64,000 bases of DNA. Source: Paralysiella testudinis (GTDB taxonomy: Bacteria > Pseudomonadota > Gammaproteobacteria > Burkholderiales > Neisseriaceae). The stretch spans positions 2,377,385 through 2,441,384 of the forward strand of contig NZ_CP069798.1 in assembly GCF_016894345.1 (NCBI RefSeq). Direction: 5' to 3'. Position numbers and translations under genes: made by a program. Under the pieces are notes generated by a model. It was not told the DNA's origin and searched no databases. It was given only the letters and a program-made list of their open reading frames with translations. Position 1 is the first letter of the stretch, and each line of letters begins with the position of its first letter. Of the stretch, positions 37,443 to 46,543 are shown one piece after another.

Positions 37443-37514
37443 CAACCCGGGCACAAGCCCTTTTTTACACCCTGCGGGTAACCATGCCCGCAGGCATGGT
37501 TTGCCTGCTTTTTT
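37443..37514 (+). promoter_or_regulatory. ICE leader D: terminator plus alternative hairpins
   Basis: First a small terminator (GGGC acaa GCCC then TTTTTT, 37449-37466) right after CAACCC. Then CCTGCGGG (37471-37478) can pair perfectly with CCCGCAGG (37487-37494), or GCAGGCA (37490-37496) can pair with TGCCTGC (37502-37508) followed by TTTTTT. These two overlap and exclude each other. AAGGA follows the T-run directly. Confidence 0.65.
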
Positions 37515-37527
37515 AAGGAATATGACC

Positions 37528-38262
37528 ATGCCTAACTGGTGTCTTAACCACGTACTGATTGAAGGCGATGCCGAATTGATTGCCGATTTGGCCGCCAGAA
37601 TGATCAGCGACAATCCCGACCAACCCTTTGACTTCAACGGCATCCATCCGATGCCGGAGGAATTACTGGTAGCTGCCGGTTCCGGATCAATGATCATGTT
37701 GGAGTGGAACCGGCTTAAGCCGGAAACCCTGTTGTCCGAAGCCGCCGGCACGCTCTGCCAGTGGCACATTGATTTACTGCAACAACACCTGTCACCCTTG
37801 ACCGACTGGCCAAGCTTAACCGTTGCCCATGCCAGCACCTTGTTGGCTGACGATATTGATTTACAGCGTCGCTGCCGTACTGATTTGGCACTTGGTGTCC
37901 AGCTTCAGCGCAATATCGAGCGTTATGGTCATCCTAGTTGGTACGACTGGCGTGTTGAAAACTGGGGTACCAAGTGGAATGCCTGTGAGTCGACGTTTAC
38001 AGTCGGTCCAAACAGCATTAAGGTATCATTTGACACTGCCTGGGCACCACCGGAAGGGGTGTATGCCGCCATCTGTGCAGCATATCCCGACCTACAACTG
38101 ACGGCCCTTTACATTGAAGATGGCATGTCTTTTGCCGGCAGTTTCTACAATGCTAATGGCCACTTGGATGATGAACCTTGTAGTGACTGTTGCATTGCTG
38201 ATTTCGGCGCCGAACATTTCGGTTTTGATTTGAGCGATGACGAGGACGATGATGAAGATTAG
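37528..38262 (+). CDS. DUF1281 / Api92-like protein (244 aa)
   Basis: It begins MPNWCLNHVLIEGDAELIAD, the start typical of this ferredoxin-like-fold family, named after a gene of phage APSE and common in plasmids and ICEs. Other blocks are WYDWRVENWGTKWNAC and SFDTAWAPPEGVYAAICAAY. The C-terminus is very acidic (DLSDDEDDDED). Function is unknown. The start at 37528 has AAGGAATATGACC upstream. Confidence 0.85.
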   Translation: MPNWCLNHVLIEGDAELIADLAARMISDNPDQPFDFNGIHPMPEELLVAAGSGSMIMLEWNRLKPETLLSEAAGTLCQWHIDLLQQHLSPLTDWPSLTVAHASTLLADDIDLQRRCRTDLALGVQLQRNIERYGHPSWYDWRVENWGTKWNACESTFTVGPNSIKVSFDTAWAPPEGVYAAICAAYPDLQLTALYIEDGMSFAGSFYNANGHLDDEPCSDCCIADFGAEHFGFDLSDDEDDDED

Positions 38263-38290
38263 CATCCGAAACCCGTAACCGCAGTCCCCA

Positions 38291-38327
38291 AAATCCCCGC
38301 TTGCCGTGTGCATGCGGGGATTTTTTT
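38291..38327 (+). terminator. Intrinsic terminator after the DUF1281 gene
   Basis: AAATCCCCGC and GCGGGGATTT around TTGCCGTGTGCAT, followed by a run of T. Confidence 0.85.
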
Positions 38328-38361
38328 GTTTTAACCGCAGAGTTTGGTTAAAGAAGCTGCT

Positions 38362-38667
38362 TCAGGAAGATTGAGAAAGCGGGAAAACCCTGGATGTATG
38401 AACCACCCGTACAATCAGAATTTCATTTACGGCTTCATCTATCGTAAACAATGCACGGTAGGGCAGCTTGTAAATAATACGGTCATAAAACCCTGCAACG
38501 ATCAGGCTTGCTTGGGTAATTTTAGGGTTATATACCAGTTTCTGAATATCGGCAGTAATTCGTTGTATGATGTTGTCAGCCAAAGGCAAACCGCCTTGGC
38601 CAGCATAGTAGGCGGCAATCTCTGCCAAATCATCGGAGGCCTGCTCGGAATAAATGATTCGAAACAT
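38362..38667 (-). CDS. RelE/ParE-superfamily toxin (101 aa)
   Basis: A small toxin of the RelE/ParE fold: FRIIYSEQASDDLAEIAAYY, then ITADIQKLVYNP and RALFTIDEAVNEILIVRVVHTSR. The ending VVHTSR is typical for the group. Whether it cuts mRNA or poisons gyrase cannot be told from sequence. It follows the antitoxin by one base. Confidence 0.88.
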   Translation of the reverse strand: MFRIIYSEQASDDLAEIAAYYAGQGGLPLADNIIQRITADIQKLVYNPKITQASLIVAGFYDRIIYKLPYRALFTIDEAVNEILIVRVVHTSRVFPLSQSS

Positions 38668-38668
38668 A

Positions 38669-38977
38669 TTACTTGCTGCCGATTTTGGCTCTGACTTTCT
38701 GCATCACAAGCTGATGGATTTCGCCGGCCTGAATGCCGGTGTCAGGGTTGGCCCGGTGCTTGGCCAAAGCATCCTGCGTACTGGCGGACACCCACTCATC
38801 ATAGCCGGCTTCTTTTTCCATCAATAAGTCAGCCAGGTAAGTGCCCTCCAAATCCTCAATGGATACAAAAACACCGGCAGGACGGTTGTTGCGTGTAATC
38901 AGAACCGGCTCGCGCTGTACCAAGTCCAAAACCGCACCAAAATGGGTTTTGGCATCTTTAGCGGTAAAAATCTGCAT
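38669..38977 (-). CDS. Phd/YefM-family antitoxin (102 aa)
   Basis: MQIFTAKDAKTHFGAVLDLV and REPVLITRNNRPAGVFVSIE are the standard N-terminal DNA-binding features. The C-terminal tail is longer than usual (about 40 extra residues, VSASTQDALAKHRANPDTG onward). It is the first gene of the pair; a ribosome site AAGGGCTGTC precedes the ATG. Confidence 0.88.
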   Translation of the reverse strand: MQIFTAKDAKTHFGAVLDLVQREPVLITRNNRPAGVFVSIEDLEGTYLADLLMEKEAGYDEWVSASTQDALAKHRANPDTGIQAGEIHQLVMQKVRAKIGSK

Positions 38978-39106
38978 GACAGCCCTTACTCAATTAAAAT
39001 GGTTAATGTGGTTATAGTGATTACTTTGATTCGGTTTGTCAAATGTTGGTGAATCAAAAAAACAGCGCCCCATATAACCTACGGGGCGCTGTTTTATTTC
39101 AGGTAG

Positions 39107-40413
39107 TCACCCCTGAAGAATCCATTCTTCCCGACTCTCTCCCACCCACCCCATAAGCCAAAAATACAACCACGCCAGTAATTTGCGCAGGTTGTAGGCA
39201 GCGGCAGCCAGAATCGGGTTCAAACGGTTGCCTGCTTCCCCTTTCAGGTGGTTTCTGCCCATACGGTTATCCGCCTTTAAGTGGCCTATTATCGGTTCTA
39301 TTGCTGCTCTGCGTTTCATCCATCTTTTCATACTGCGGCTCGCTGTTTTCGGAATCTTACCGACCAGATGGATGATAGGCTTGCCCGATCCGTTTTGTTG
39401 ATGTCCCCGGTATCCTTGGTCACAGTAGACATGTTGCGGGCTATGCCCACACACTTGCTGCATGTGTGCCAATGCATCAGCCAGTGTATGCCCGTCGTAA
39501 GGGTTGGCTAATCCTTGGGCACTCAATACCCAGTTGTTCTTCGAGCTGCTGACGAGGGAAACTTTATTACCGAATTCGTATTTTTTGTGTGCTTTGCCTT
39601 TGCCGATGCAATGCACTGCGGTTTCATGCCAACTGTAGATTTTGTTGGTGTCGCCGGTTTGTTGTCGGTAAATCAGTCGGGCGCGATCCAATAGGCTTTG
39701 TAGGGCTTGATCGGTTTGGCTGCCTTTGCGTTCCAGTTCGCGAATGATGCGGCCAAGGTAGTTTTTTAAAGTTTTGCAGGCTTTGTTGGCACGTTTGTAT
39801 TGGCGGGCATGACGATAGCGGTTGTTGAGGATGAAGGCTTTCTTGCCGCTGCGCGCATAGCTTTGGCGTAAGGGAATATTGTGCTCTTGAGCGGCTTTGA
39901 CCAATACTTGCCGGGCTTTGTGGTAGAGCTTGGCGTCTGTGGGAAAGGTGATGTTCTTTTCTTGTACGGTGGTGTCGACGTTGATGTGGTGAAATTCGCT
40001 GGGTTGGATGGCACCGCTTTCTTGGGCTGTGCGCAGTGTTTCAATCAGTAGGGCTTCGGCTTTATCTCCTACCCGCCGGCGCCATTTGACCAGTGAGGTG
40101 GGGTGTAGGGAAGTTGGTGCTGTAGGAATGAGTAGCCGCAAAAATATTGCCAGTAGGGGTTTTCCAGCCAGCGTACCAATACGCTTTCATCGCTTTCGTC
40201 AAAGGCGTGTTTGAGGTAATGCAGTCCGGCCAAAAGGCGGGTGGGTAGCGGCGGGTGGCCGGGGCCGGTGGTGTAGACGGTGTCGATTTGGGTGGCGATT
40301 CTGTCCCAGTTAATCTGATGCGCCAGTTTAACCAATGGGTGGCTCATGTTGATGATTTGGGACAGCTGTAATTGGAATAGGTCAGGGTGGTTGTCCGTGT
40401 GTTTGGGCTTCAT
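39107..40413 (-). pseudogene. IS5-superfamily transposase, one frameshift
   Basis: The N-terminal part from 40413 (SHPLVKLAHQINWDRIATQI, then GHPPLPTRLLAGLHYLKHAF) runs to QYFCGYSFLQHQLP. It continues in another frame as HPTSLVKWRRRVGD, with FHHINVDTTVQEKNITFP (first Asp), HVYCDQGYRGH (second Asp) and AAIEPIIGHLKADNRMGRNH (Glu). The shift at about 40110 looks like a single-base loss. Total length would be about 435 residues, normal for this type. Confidence 0.8.
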
Positions 40414-40518
40414 AACTGCAAGGTTTTTGGGGTAGATTGGGGGTTTCTTGCAGTTGATTATAGTGGATTTTGAGCGTTTGTTTAATTAAATCATGAGGGT
40501 GGGGATTCTTCAGGGAGG
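39107..40518 (-). mobile_element. IS5-superfamily insertion sequence (about 1.4 kb)
   Basis: Inverted repeats CCCTGAAGAATCC (39111-39123) and its complement (40503-40515) lie at the edges. The exact ends and any target duplication are uncertain. Confidence 0.75.
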
Positions 40519-40705
40519 ACTATTTAGCATAAAAAACTGTATCATTTTGAGCGAAACCGCAAAAATATGCCCATTGCGGGCTAACGCTATTGCCAAAATA
40601 TTTACACAAACCCCGGCATAAAAAAATCCGCCTCACGCTTTTAAACGGCTTGAGGCGGATGTTCAAACACATACCATTGCAACATTGCGGGTTGGCTTAC
40701 ATCAA
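40519..40705. other. Intergenic region between the island and lgt
   Basis: No gene is seen. It contains the minus-strand terminator listed separately. The Correia-type element follows at 40706. Confidence 0.5.
40620..40660 (-). terminator. Intrinsic terminator, minus strand
   Basis: ATCCGCCTCA and TGAGGCGGAT form a 10-bp stem; on the minus strand it is followed by TTTTTTTATG. It would end transcripts from lgt that pass through the repeat element. Confidence 0.8.
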
Positions 40706-40857
40706 TATAGTGAAATAAATAAAAAGTGCTACAATGTTAGCCCGCCTTTGCGCAAAGCAAACGATGGTATACGGCGTTAAAACGCCAATAAAATCTGTCC
40801 CATACGTGTTGTCTACGGCTTGCTGCCTTATATCACTTGATTCTTTATTTCACTATA
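40706..40857. repeat. Diverged Correia-type element, long form (152 bp)
   Basis: Perfect 14-bp ends TATAGTGAAATAAA. The internal order of motifs (GCGCAAAGCAAACGAT, GGCGTTAAAACGCC, GTCTACGGCTTGCTGCC) parallels the long Correia form but with many changes. Confidence 0.75.
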
Positions 40858-40860
40858 TTT

Positions 40861-41721
40861 TCAGGCAGCCTGTTTATTGCGGCGGCCAAAATACACAAAA
40901 CCGGCCAAGCCCAGCAAAATCATCGGCAGGCTCAGCCACTGCCCCATCGACATGCTCAAGGCCAACAAGCCGAGATAATCATCGGGCTGACGGGCAAATT
41001 CGGCAATAAAACGGAACACGCCGTAGCCCAGCAAGAATAAGGCCGCCACCTGCCCTTGTGGGCGCGGCTTTTGTGAAAACAGCCACACAATCACAAACAG
41101 TGCCACACCTTCCAGCGCAAACTGGTACAGCTGCGAGGGGTGGCGCGGCAGCATTTGCCATTGCTCCCATATGGCCAGCCAACGCGAAGGATCTTGCCCC
41201 ACAATCGCCATGTCTTCGGCGCGTGCGTGCTGGAAACCCATCGCCCAAAATGCGTTGGGATCGGTGACCCGCCCCCACAATTCGCCGTTGATAAAATTGC
41301 CCAAGCGCCCAGAAGCCAGCCCCAGCGGCACCAGCGGCGCCACAAAATCGGCTACCTGCAAAAAAGAAATTTTGTGTTTGCGTGCAAACAGCGCCATCGC
41401 CGCCAACACGCCAATAAAGCCGCCGTGAAACGCCATGCCGCCTTGCCACACTTTCAAAATTTCCAGCGGGTGGCTTAAATAAAAGCCGGGCTGGTAAAAC
41501 AGCACATAGCCCAAGCGCCCGCCGATAATCACCCCCAACACGCCCCAAGTTAGGAAGTCGTCGAGCATTTCATTGGTAAACACCGTATTGCCGCGCTTGA
41601 TACGCCGCCGCCCCAGCCACATAAACAGCACAAAGCCAACGATATAGCTTAGGGCATACCAGCGGATGGCCAAGGGGCCGATGCTCAAGGCAATCGGATC
41701 GAAATTGGGGTGTATCATCAT
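40861..41721 (-). CDS. lgt: Prolipoprotein diacylglyceryl transferase (286 aa)
   Basis: Inner-membrane enzyme that attaches diacylglycerol to the lipobox cysteine of lipoproteins such as MetQ and EfeO here. Seven membrane segments are expected; family landmarks are [34 protein letters not shown] and the signature [30 protein letters not shown] is also diagnostic. Two adjacent ATGs (41721 and 41718) are possible starts. A single uptake sequence overlaps its stop. Confidence 0.95.
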   Translation of the reverse strand: MMIHPNFDPIALSIGPLAIRWYALSYIVGFVLFMWLGRRRIKRGNTVFTNEMLDDFLTWGVLGVIIGGRLGYVLFYQPGFYLSHPLEILKVWQGGMAFHGGFIGVLAAMALFARKHKISFLQVADFVAPLVPLGLASGRLGNFINGELWGRVTDPNAFWAMGFQHARAEDMAIVGQDPSRWLAIWEQWQMLPRHPSQLYQFALEGVALFVIVWLFSQKPRPQGQVAALFLLGYGVFRFIAEFARQPDDYLGLLALSMSMGQWLSLPMILLGLAGFVYFGRRNKQAA

Positions 41722-41999
41722 AATGCAGGAATTCCTGTGGCAAGGGCGATGTTTTCAGGCAGCCTGGGATGGATTTACTTTTCTCAAACTGCCTTTCAGG
41801 CAGCTTGAGATGGATTGATTTTTTCAGGCAGCCTTTCAGCAGCCTGAATGGCAACGCAAAACAGCGGGCATTATAGCCCATGCCCGCAGCGCATCCATAG
41901 GCACGCAAGCATAAAGTTTGGTCAACACCCCCTTGCATGGTGCCGCGCCTTCGGCCACAATCGGCCTCTATTGCGAATTTTTCTCTCAAGGAAGCACAC

Positions 42000-43127
42000 A
42001 TGACTGCCCTACTGCCCCACATCGACCCAGACGGCCTGCTCGAATACTCGGTGGTATACACCGACCGTGCACTCAATCATATGTCGGCGCGTTTTCAAAC
42101 CGCCATGCGCGATATTTCCGGCCTGCTAAAACAGGTATACCACGCCGACGCGGTGGCCATTGTGCCCGGCAGCGGCACGTTTGCCATGGAAGCCGTGGCA
42201 CGCCAGCTGGCGCAAGACCAAAGCTGCTTGGTGGTGCGCAACGGCTTTTTCAGCTTTCGCTGGTCGCAAATTTTGGAAATGGGCAACATCAGCCGTCAAG
42301 TCACGGTGATGAATGCCCAAGCGGCCGCAGGCAGCCAGCAGCCGTTTGCGCCCGCACCGATTGAGGCCGTGTGCGCCGCCATTGCCGAACAACGCCCGGC
42401 GGTGGTGTTTGCCCCGCATGTGGAAACCGCTTCCGGCATGATGCTGCCCGACAGCTATATCCGCCGCTTGGCCGACGCCGTGCATGCCGTGGGTGGCCTG
42501 CTGGTGATTGACTGCATTGCTTCGGGCACGGTGTGGCTAAACATGCAAGCACTGGGCATCGACGTATTGATTAGTGCGCCGCAAAAAGGCTGGAGCGGCT
42601 CGCCCTGCTGCGGCATGGTGATGCTGAGCGAAGCGGCCGTGGCGCGGGTAAACGACACCCAATCCAGCAGCTTTGCCTGTGATTTGAAAAAATGGCTGCA
42701 CATCATGCAAGCCTATGAAAACGGTGGCCATGCTTATCATGCCACCATGCCCACCGATGCTTTGCTGGTGCTGCGCGATGTGATGCAAGAGGCTGAACGC
42801 ATCGGCTTTGAGGCGCTGAAAACCGCCCAGCTGCAATTAGGCCAAGATGTGCGTGATTTGTTGGCCGAATACGGCTATGCCAGCGTGGCCGCCGCCGATT
42901 TTGCCGCCCCGGGTGTGGTGGTGTGCTACACCGACGATGCCGATATCCACAGCGGCAAAGCCTTTGCCCGCCACGGCGTGCAAATCGCTGCGGGGGTGCC
43001 CTTGCAAGTGGGCGAGCCGGCCGGTTTCCAAACTTTCCGCATCGGCTTATTTGGCCTAGATAAACTGCAAAACCCCGCCCGCACCGTGGCATCACTGCGC
43101 CAAGCACTGGATGAAATCCGGGCTTAA
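42000..43127 (+). CDS. Class V PLP aminotransferase, alanine-glyoxylate type (375 aa)
   Basis: A fold-type I aminotransferase. The PLP lysine is Lys196 in SAPQKGWSG; GSGTFAMEAVAR (58-69) binds the cofactor phosphate and IDCIASGT contains the Asp that contacts the PLP ring. Similar proteins are annotated as alanine-glyoxylate or serine-pyruvate aminotransferases; the substrate cannot be fixed from sequence. The ATG at 42000 follows AAGGAAGCACAC; the longer frame is not family-like. Confidence 0.85.
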   Translation: MTALLPHIDPDGLLEYSVVYTDRALNHMSARFQTAMRDISGLLKQVYHADAVAIVPGSGTFAMEAVARQLAQDQSCLVVRNGFFSFRWSQILEMGNISRQVTVMNAQAAAGSQQPFAPAPIEAVCAAIAEQRPAVVFAPHVETASGMMLPDSYIRRLADAVHAVGGLLVIDCIASGTVWLNMQALGIDVLISAPQKGWSGSPCCGMVMLSEAAVARVNDTQSSSFACDLKKWLHIMQAYENGGHAYHATMPTDALLVLRDVMQEAERIGFEALKTAQLQLGQDVRDLLAEYGYASVAAADFAAPGVVVCYTDDADIHSGKAFARHGVQIAAGVPLQVGEPAGFQTFRIGLFGLDKLQNPARTVASLRQALDEIRA

Positions 43128-43170
43128 GGCACAGAATTAACACACTGTTAAAACATCAACACCAGCGGGG

Positions 43171-43368
43171 TTTTAGCTGCGCAGAAACTGCGTTTTAGCT
43201 GCGCAGAAACTGCGTTTTAGCTTCGCAGAAACTACGTTTTAGCTTCGCAGAAACTGCGTTTTAGCTTCGCAGAAACTGCGTTTTAGCTTCGCAGAAACTG
43301 CGTTTTAGCTTCGCAGAAACTGCGTTTTAGCTTCGCAGAAACTGCGTTTTAGCTTCGCAGAAACTGCG
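43171..43368. repeat. Tandem repeat, nine units of 22 bp
   Basis: The unit TTTTAGCTTCGCAGAAACTG plus CG is repeated nine times without gaps; the first two units have TGC for TTC and the third has one change (ACTACG). Each unit contains CGCAG AAA CTGCG, a small hairpin. It leads directly into an uptake sequence and lies between the aminotransferase and parE. Confidence 0.95.
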
Positions 43369-43496
43369 TTTTCAGGCAGCCTTATTTAAATATTCATGCC
43401 AAAAATAATTTGCACATGGCCGAAATCCCATCCATTTGGCCGCCACCGTTTTACCTTTCAGGCAGCCTTATCCGTTTGCCAACATCACGTGATTTT

Positions 43497-45479
43497 ATGA
43501 GCCAAGCACAATACAACGAATCCAGCGTTACCGTTCTTAAAGGTTTAGAGCCGGTAAAAGAGCGGCCGGGCATGTACACCCGCACCGACAGCCCCACCCA
43601 CATCATCCAAGAAGTCATCGACAACGCCGCCGACGAAGCTTTGGGCGGCTTTGCCGACCATATCGACGTTACCATCCACACAGACGGCTCCGTGAGCGTG
43701 GCCGACAATGGCCGCGGCATTCCCGTGGGCTTGCACCCGCTGGAGCAAGTGCCGGTGGTGGAACTGGTGTTTACCCAATTGCACGCGGGCGGCAAATTCA
43801 ACAAAAAAAGCGGCAACGGCGCCTATGCCTTTTCCGGCGGTTTGCACGGCGTGGGTGTGTCGGTTACCAACGCGTTGTCTACCCGTTTGGAAGTTACCGT
43901 TAAGCGTGAAGGCAAAATCCACCGCATCGTGTTTGCCGGCGGCGATGTATTGGAGCCGCTGGCCGAAATCGGCAAATGCGCCCAAAAAGACAGCGGCACC
44001 GAAGTGCGCGTGTGGCCGGATGGGCGCTATTTTGAAAGCCCGCACCACCAATTGCCCGAGCTTGAGCGCCTGCTGCGCGCCAAAGCCGTGCTGCTGCCGG
44101 GCGTGCGCGTGCATTTAAGCCGCCCGGCCAAAGGCGAAGAAGCGCCGCAAACCCAAAGCTGGCACTACCCGCATGGCCTGAAAAGCTATTTGCTCAACCT
44201 GTTGGAAAACGCCCAAGAAGCCGTGCCTGTGTTTGCCGCCGAAAGCCATATCGGTGCCGACAGCGACAGCGATTTCAGCCCCGGCGAAGGCGTGTCGTTT
44301 GCGCTCACCTGGCTGGAAGAAGGCAGCGTGGCCTCCGAAAGCTATGTCAACCTGATTCCTACACCTTTGGGCGGCACCCACGAAGCCGGTTTGAAACAGG
44401 CCGTATTCAATGCTGTGAGCAACTTTATCAACCACCATAATTTATTGCCGCGCGGCGTTAAAGTGCAGTCCGACGACGTCTTCAACCGCGTGGCCTTTGT
44501 GCTCAGCACCCGTGTGCTCGACCCGCAATTCCAAGGCCAAACCAAAGACAAGCTCACCAACCGCGATGCGCTCAAGCTGGTGGCCGCCGTATCCGGCGAC
44601 CCCATTGAATTGTGGCTCAACCAAAACGTAGACGCAGGCAAAAAAATTGCCGACCTGGCCATCAAACAGGCACAAGCGCGGATGCGCTCGGTGAAAAAAA
44701 TCGAGAAGAAAAAAGGCTCCGGCGTGGCCGTGCTGCCCGGTAAACTCACCGACTGCGAAAGCGAAGACTTGCGCGAAAACGAATTGTTTTTGGTGGAAGG
44801 CGATTCCGCCGGCGGCTCGGCCAAGCTTGCGCGCGACAAAGCCACCCAAGCCATCCTGCCCTTGCGCGGCAAAGTGCTCAACAGCTTTGAAACCCACCGC
44901 GACCAGCTCTTTGGCAACAACGAAATCCACGACATCGCCGTGGCCATCGGCGTCGACCCCCATGGCAGCGGCGACACTGTGGATTTATCCGGCCTGCGCT
45001 ACGGCAAAATCGCCATTCTGTCGGACGCCGACGTTGACGGCGCCCACATCCAAGTATTGCTGCTCACCCTGTTTTTCAAACACTTCCCCCAGCTGATTGC
45101 CCGCGGCCATATTTACGTGGCCCAGCCGCCGCTGTTTCGCGTAGACGTAAACGCCCAAGGCAAAAGCAAACCCGCGCGCAAACTCTACGCCCTAGACCAG
45201 CAAGAGCTCGACGGCATCCTCGAGCGCCTGCAAACCGAAGGCGTGCGCGACAGCGCCTACGCCATCAGCCGCTTTAAAGGCCTGGGCGAAATGAACCCCG
45301 ACCAGCTCAAAGACACCACCATGCACCCCGACACCCGCCGCCTGCTGCAAGTGCGCATCCCCGCCGGCGGCGGTGAAAACACCGAACACATCTTTGTCAA
45401 ACTGATGGGCAAAGGCGAAGCCGCCAGCCGCCGCGCCTGGATGGAAGCCGAAGGCGATAAGGTGGAGGCGGATATTTAA
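43497..45479 (+). CDS. parE: DNA topoisomerase IV subunit B (660 aa)
   Basis: ATPase subunit of topoisomerase IV, which separates daughter chromosomes. GHKL ATPase motifs are QEVIDNAADEALGG, VADNGRGIPVGLHP and FSGGLHGVGVSVTNALS. The Toprim domain has LVEGDSAGGSAK and ILSDADVDGAHIQVL. The C-terminal FKGLGEMNPDQL is the type II topoisomerase signature. The ATG at 43497 gives the family start; 29 more codons are open upstream across an uptake sequence. Confidence 0.95.
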   Translation: MSQAQYNESSVTVLKGLEPVKERPGMYTRTDSPTHIIQEVIDNAADEALGGFADHIDVTIHTDGSVSVADNGRGIPVGLHPLEQVPVVELVFTQLHAGGKFNKKSGNGAYAFSGGLHGVGVSVTNALSTRLEVTVKREGKIHRIVFAGGDVLEPLAEIGKCAQKDSGTEVRVWPDGRYFESPHHQLPELERLLRAKAVLLPGVRVHLSRPAKGEEAPQTQSWHYPHGLKSYLLNLLENAQEAVPVFAAESHIGADSDSDFSPGEGVSFALTWLEEGSVASESYVNLIPTPLGGTHEAGLKQAVFNAVSNFINHHNLLPRGVKVQSDDVFNRVAFVLSTRVLDPQFQGQTKDKLTNRDALKLVAAVSGDPIELWLNQNVDAGKKIADLAIKQAQARMRSVKKIEKKKGSGVAVLPGKLTDCESEDLRENELFLVEGDSAGGSAKLARDKATQAILPLRGKVLNSFETHRDQLFGNNEIHDIAVAIGVDPHGSGDTVDLSGLRYGKIAILSDADVDGAHIQVLLLTLFFKHFPQLIARGHIYVAQPPLFRVDVNAQGKSKPARKLYALDQQELDGILERLQTEGVRDSAYAISRFKGLGEMNPDQLKDTTMHPDTRRLLQVRIPAGGGENTEHIFVKLMGKGEAASRRAWMEAEGDKVEADI

Positions 45480-45525
45480 GCATTGCCTACCATTAGTTTG
45501 AACCCTTATTTGCTGAAAGAACCTT

Positions 45526-46428
45526 ATGTACACCCCCAAAATCGCCGTTATCGGCAGCATCAATATGGACTTGGTTACCACTGCCCCGCGTTTTCCGGCG
45601 GTGGGTGAAACGCTGTTGGGCAGCGGCTTTGCGCAGTTTATGGGCGGCAAAGGTGCCAATCAGGCGGTGGCGGCGGCGCGGCTGGGGGCTGAAGTGGCTT
45701 TGGTGGGTGCGGTGGGCGATGATGCCTTTGGCCGCGAGCTGCTGGCCGGTTTGCAGGAGCAAGGCGTGGATACCGCAGCAGTGAAAACGCTGGCTAACAC
45801 GCCCACCGGCATGGCCAACATCACCGTGGCCGAGGCCGACAACCATATTATCGTGGTGTCCGGCGCCAATTTCGGCCTCACCGTGGCGGATATTGAAGCG
45901 CAAGAAGCGCTGATTGCCGCGGCCGATGTGGTGTTGAGCCAATTGGAAATCCCGCTGCCCTGTGTTGAAGCCGCCGCAGCCTTGGCGCAAAAACACGGCA
46001 AGCCATTTATTCTCAACCCCGCCCCGGCACAAAGGCTGCCTGAAAGCCTACTGGCCGCCAGCAGCCTGCTCACCCCCAATGCCCACGAGCTGGCCATCAG
46101 CCTAGGGCTGCCTGAACACACTGCTGCCCATGACCTATTTGCCGCCGCCAATCACCGCGTGGTGATGACTTGCGGTGCCGATGGTGCGCTCTATTACGAC
46201 CCACAAGCAGGCTTGTGCCAACAGCCGGGCTTTGCGGTGCAAGCGGTGGACAGCACCGGCGCAGGCGACACGTTCAACGCCGCGCTGGCGGTGTATTGGC
46301 CGCTGGGTTTACCACAAGCCGTGCGCCACGCCTGCGCCGCCGCCGCGCTGTCGGTTACCCGTATGGGCGCTCAAGGCGGCATGCCCAGTGCCGCTGCATT
46401 GGCCGCGTTTCTGGCCAGCCAGCCTTAG
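45526..46428 (+). CDS. rbsK: Ribokinase, PfkB family (300 aa)
   Basis: Phosphorylates ribose to ribose 5-phosphate. Family motifs are IAVIGSINMDLV, the sugar-binding FMGGKGANQAVAAARLG and the ATP/anion-hole DSTGAGDTFNAALAVY with the catalytic Asp. ILNPAPAQRLPESLL and TPNAHELAISLG also fit. No ribose transporter is adjacent, so another pentose-like substrate is possible. Confidence 0.9.
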   Translation: MYTPKIAVIGSINMDLVTTAPRFPAVGETLLGSGFAQFMGGKGANQAVAAARLGAEVALVGAVGDDAFGRELLAGLQEQGVDTAAVKTLANTPTGMANITVAEADNHIIVVSGANFGLTVADIEAQEALIAAADVVLSQLEIPLPCVEAAAALAQKHGKPFILNPAPAQRLPESLLAASSLLTPNAHELAISLGLPEHTAAHDLFAAANHRVVMTCGADGALYYDPQAGLCQQPGFAVQAVDSTGAGDTFNAALAVYWPLGLPQAVRHACAAAALSVTRMGAQGGMPSAAALAAFLASQP

Positions 46429-46464
46429 CCATCGCTTTGCGGTACAATGCCGCTCTGATTTTGC

Positions 46465-46495
46465 TTTTCAGGCAGCTTTAAAAGGCTGCCTGAAA
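46465..46495 (+). terminator. Uptake-sequence hairpin after rbsK
   Basis: TTTCAGGCAGC and the near complement GGCTGCCTGAAA face each other around TTTAAAA. Confidence 0.65.
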
Positions 46496-46543
46496 CCTTA
46501 CTGCATCCCTCATTACTGCATCCCTCATTTACTGCCCTAAACC

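Noticed and set aside
46498..46530. Direct repeat ACTGCATCCCTCATT before uup
   Set aside because: Only two short tandem copies; most likely replication slippage without function.
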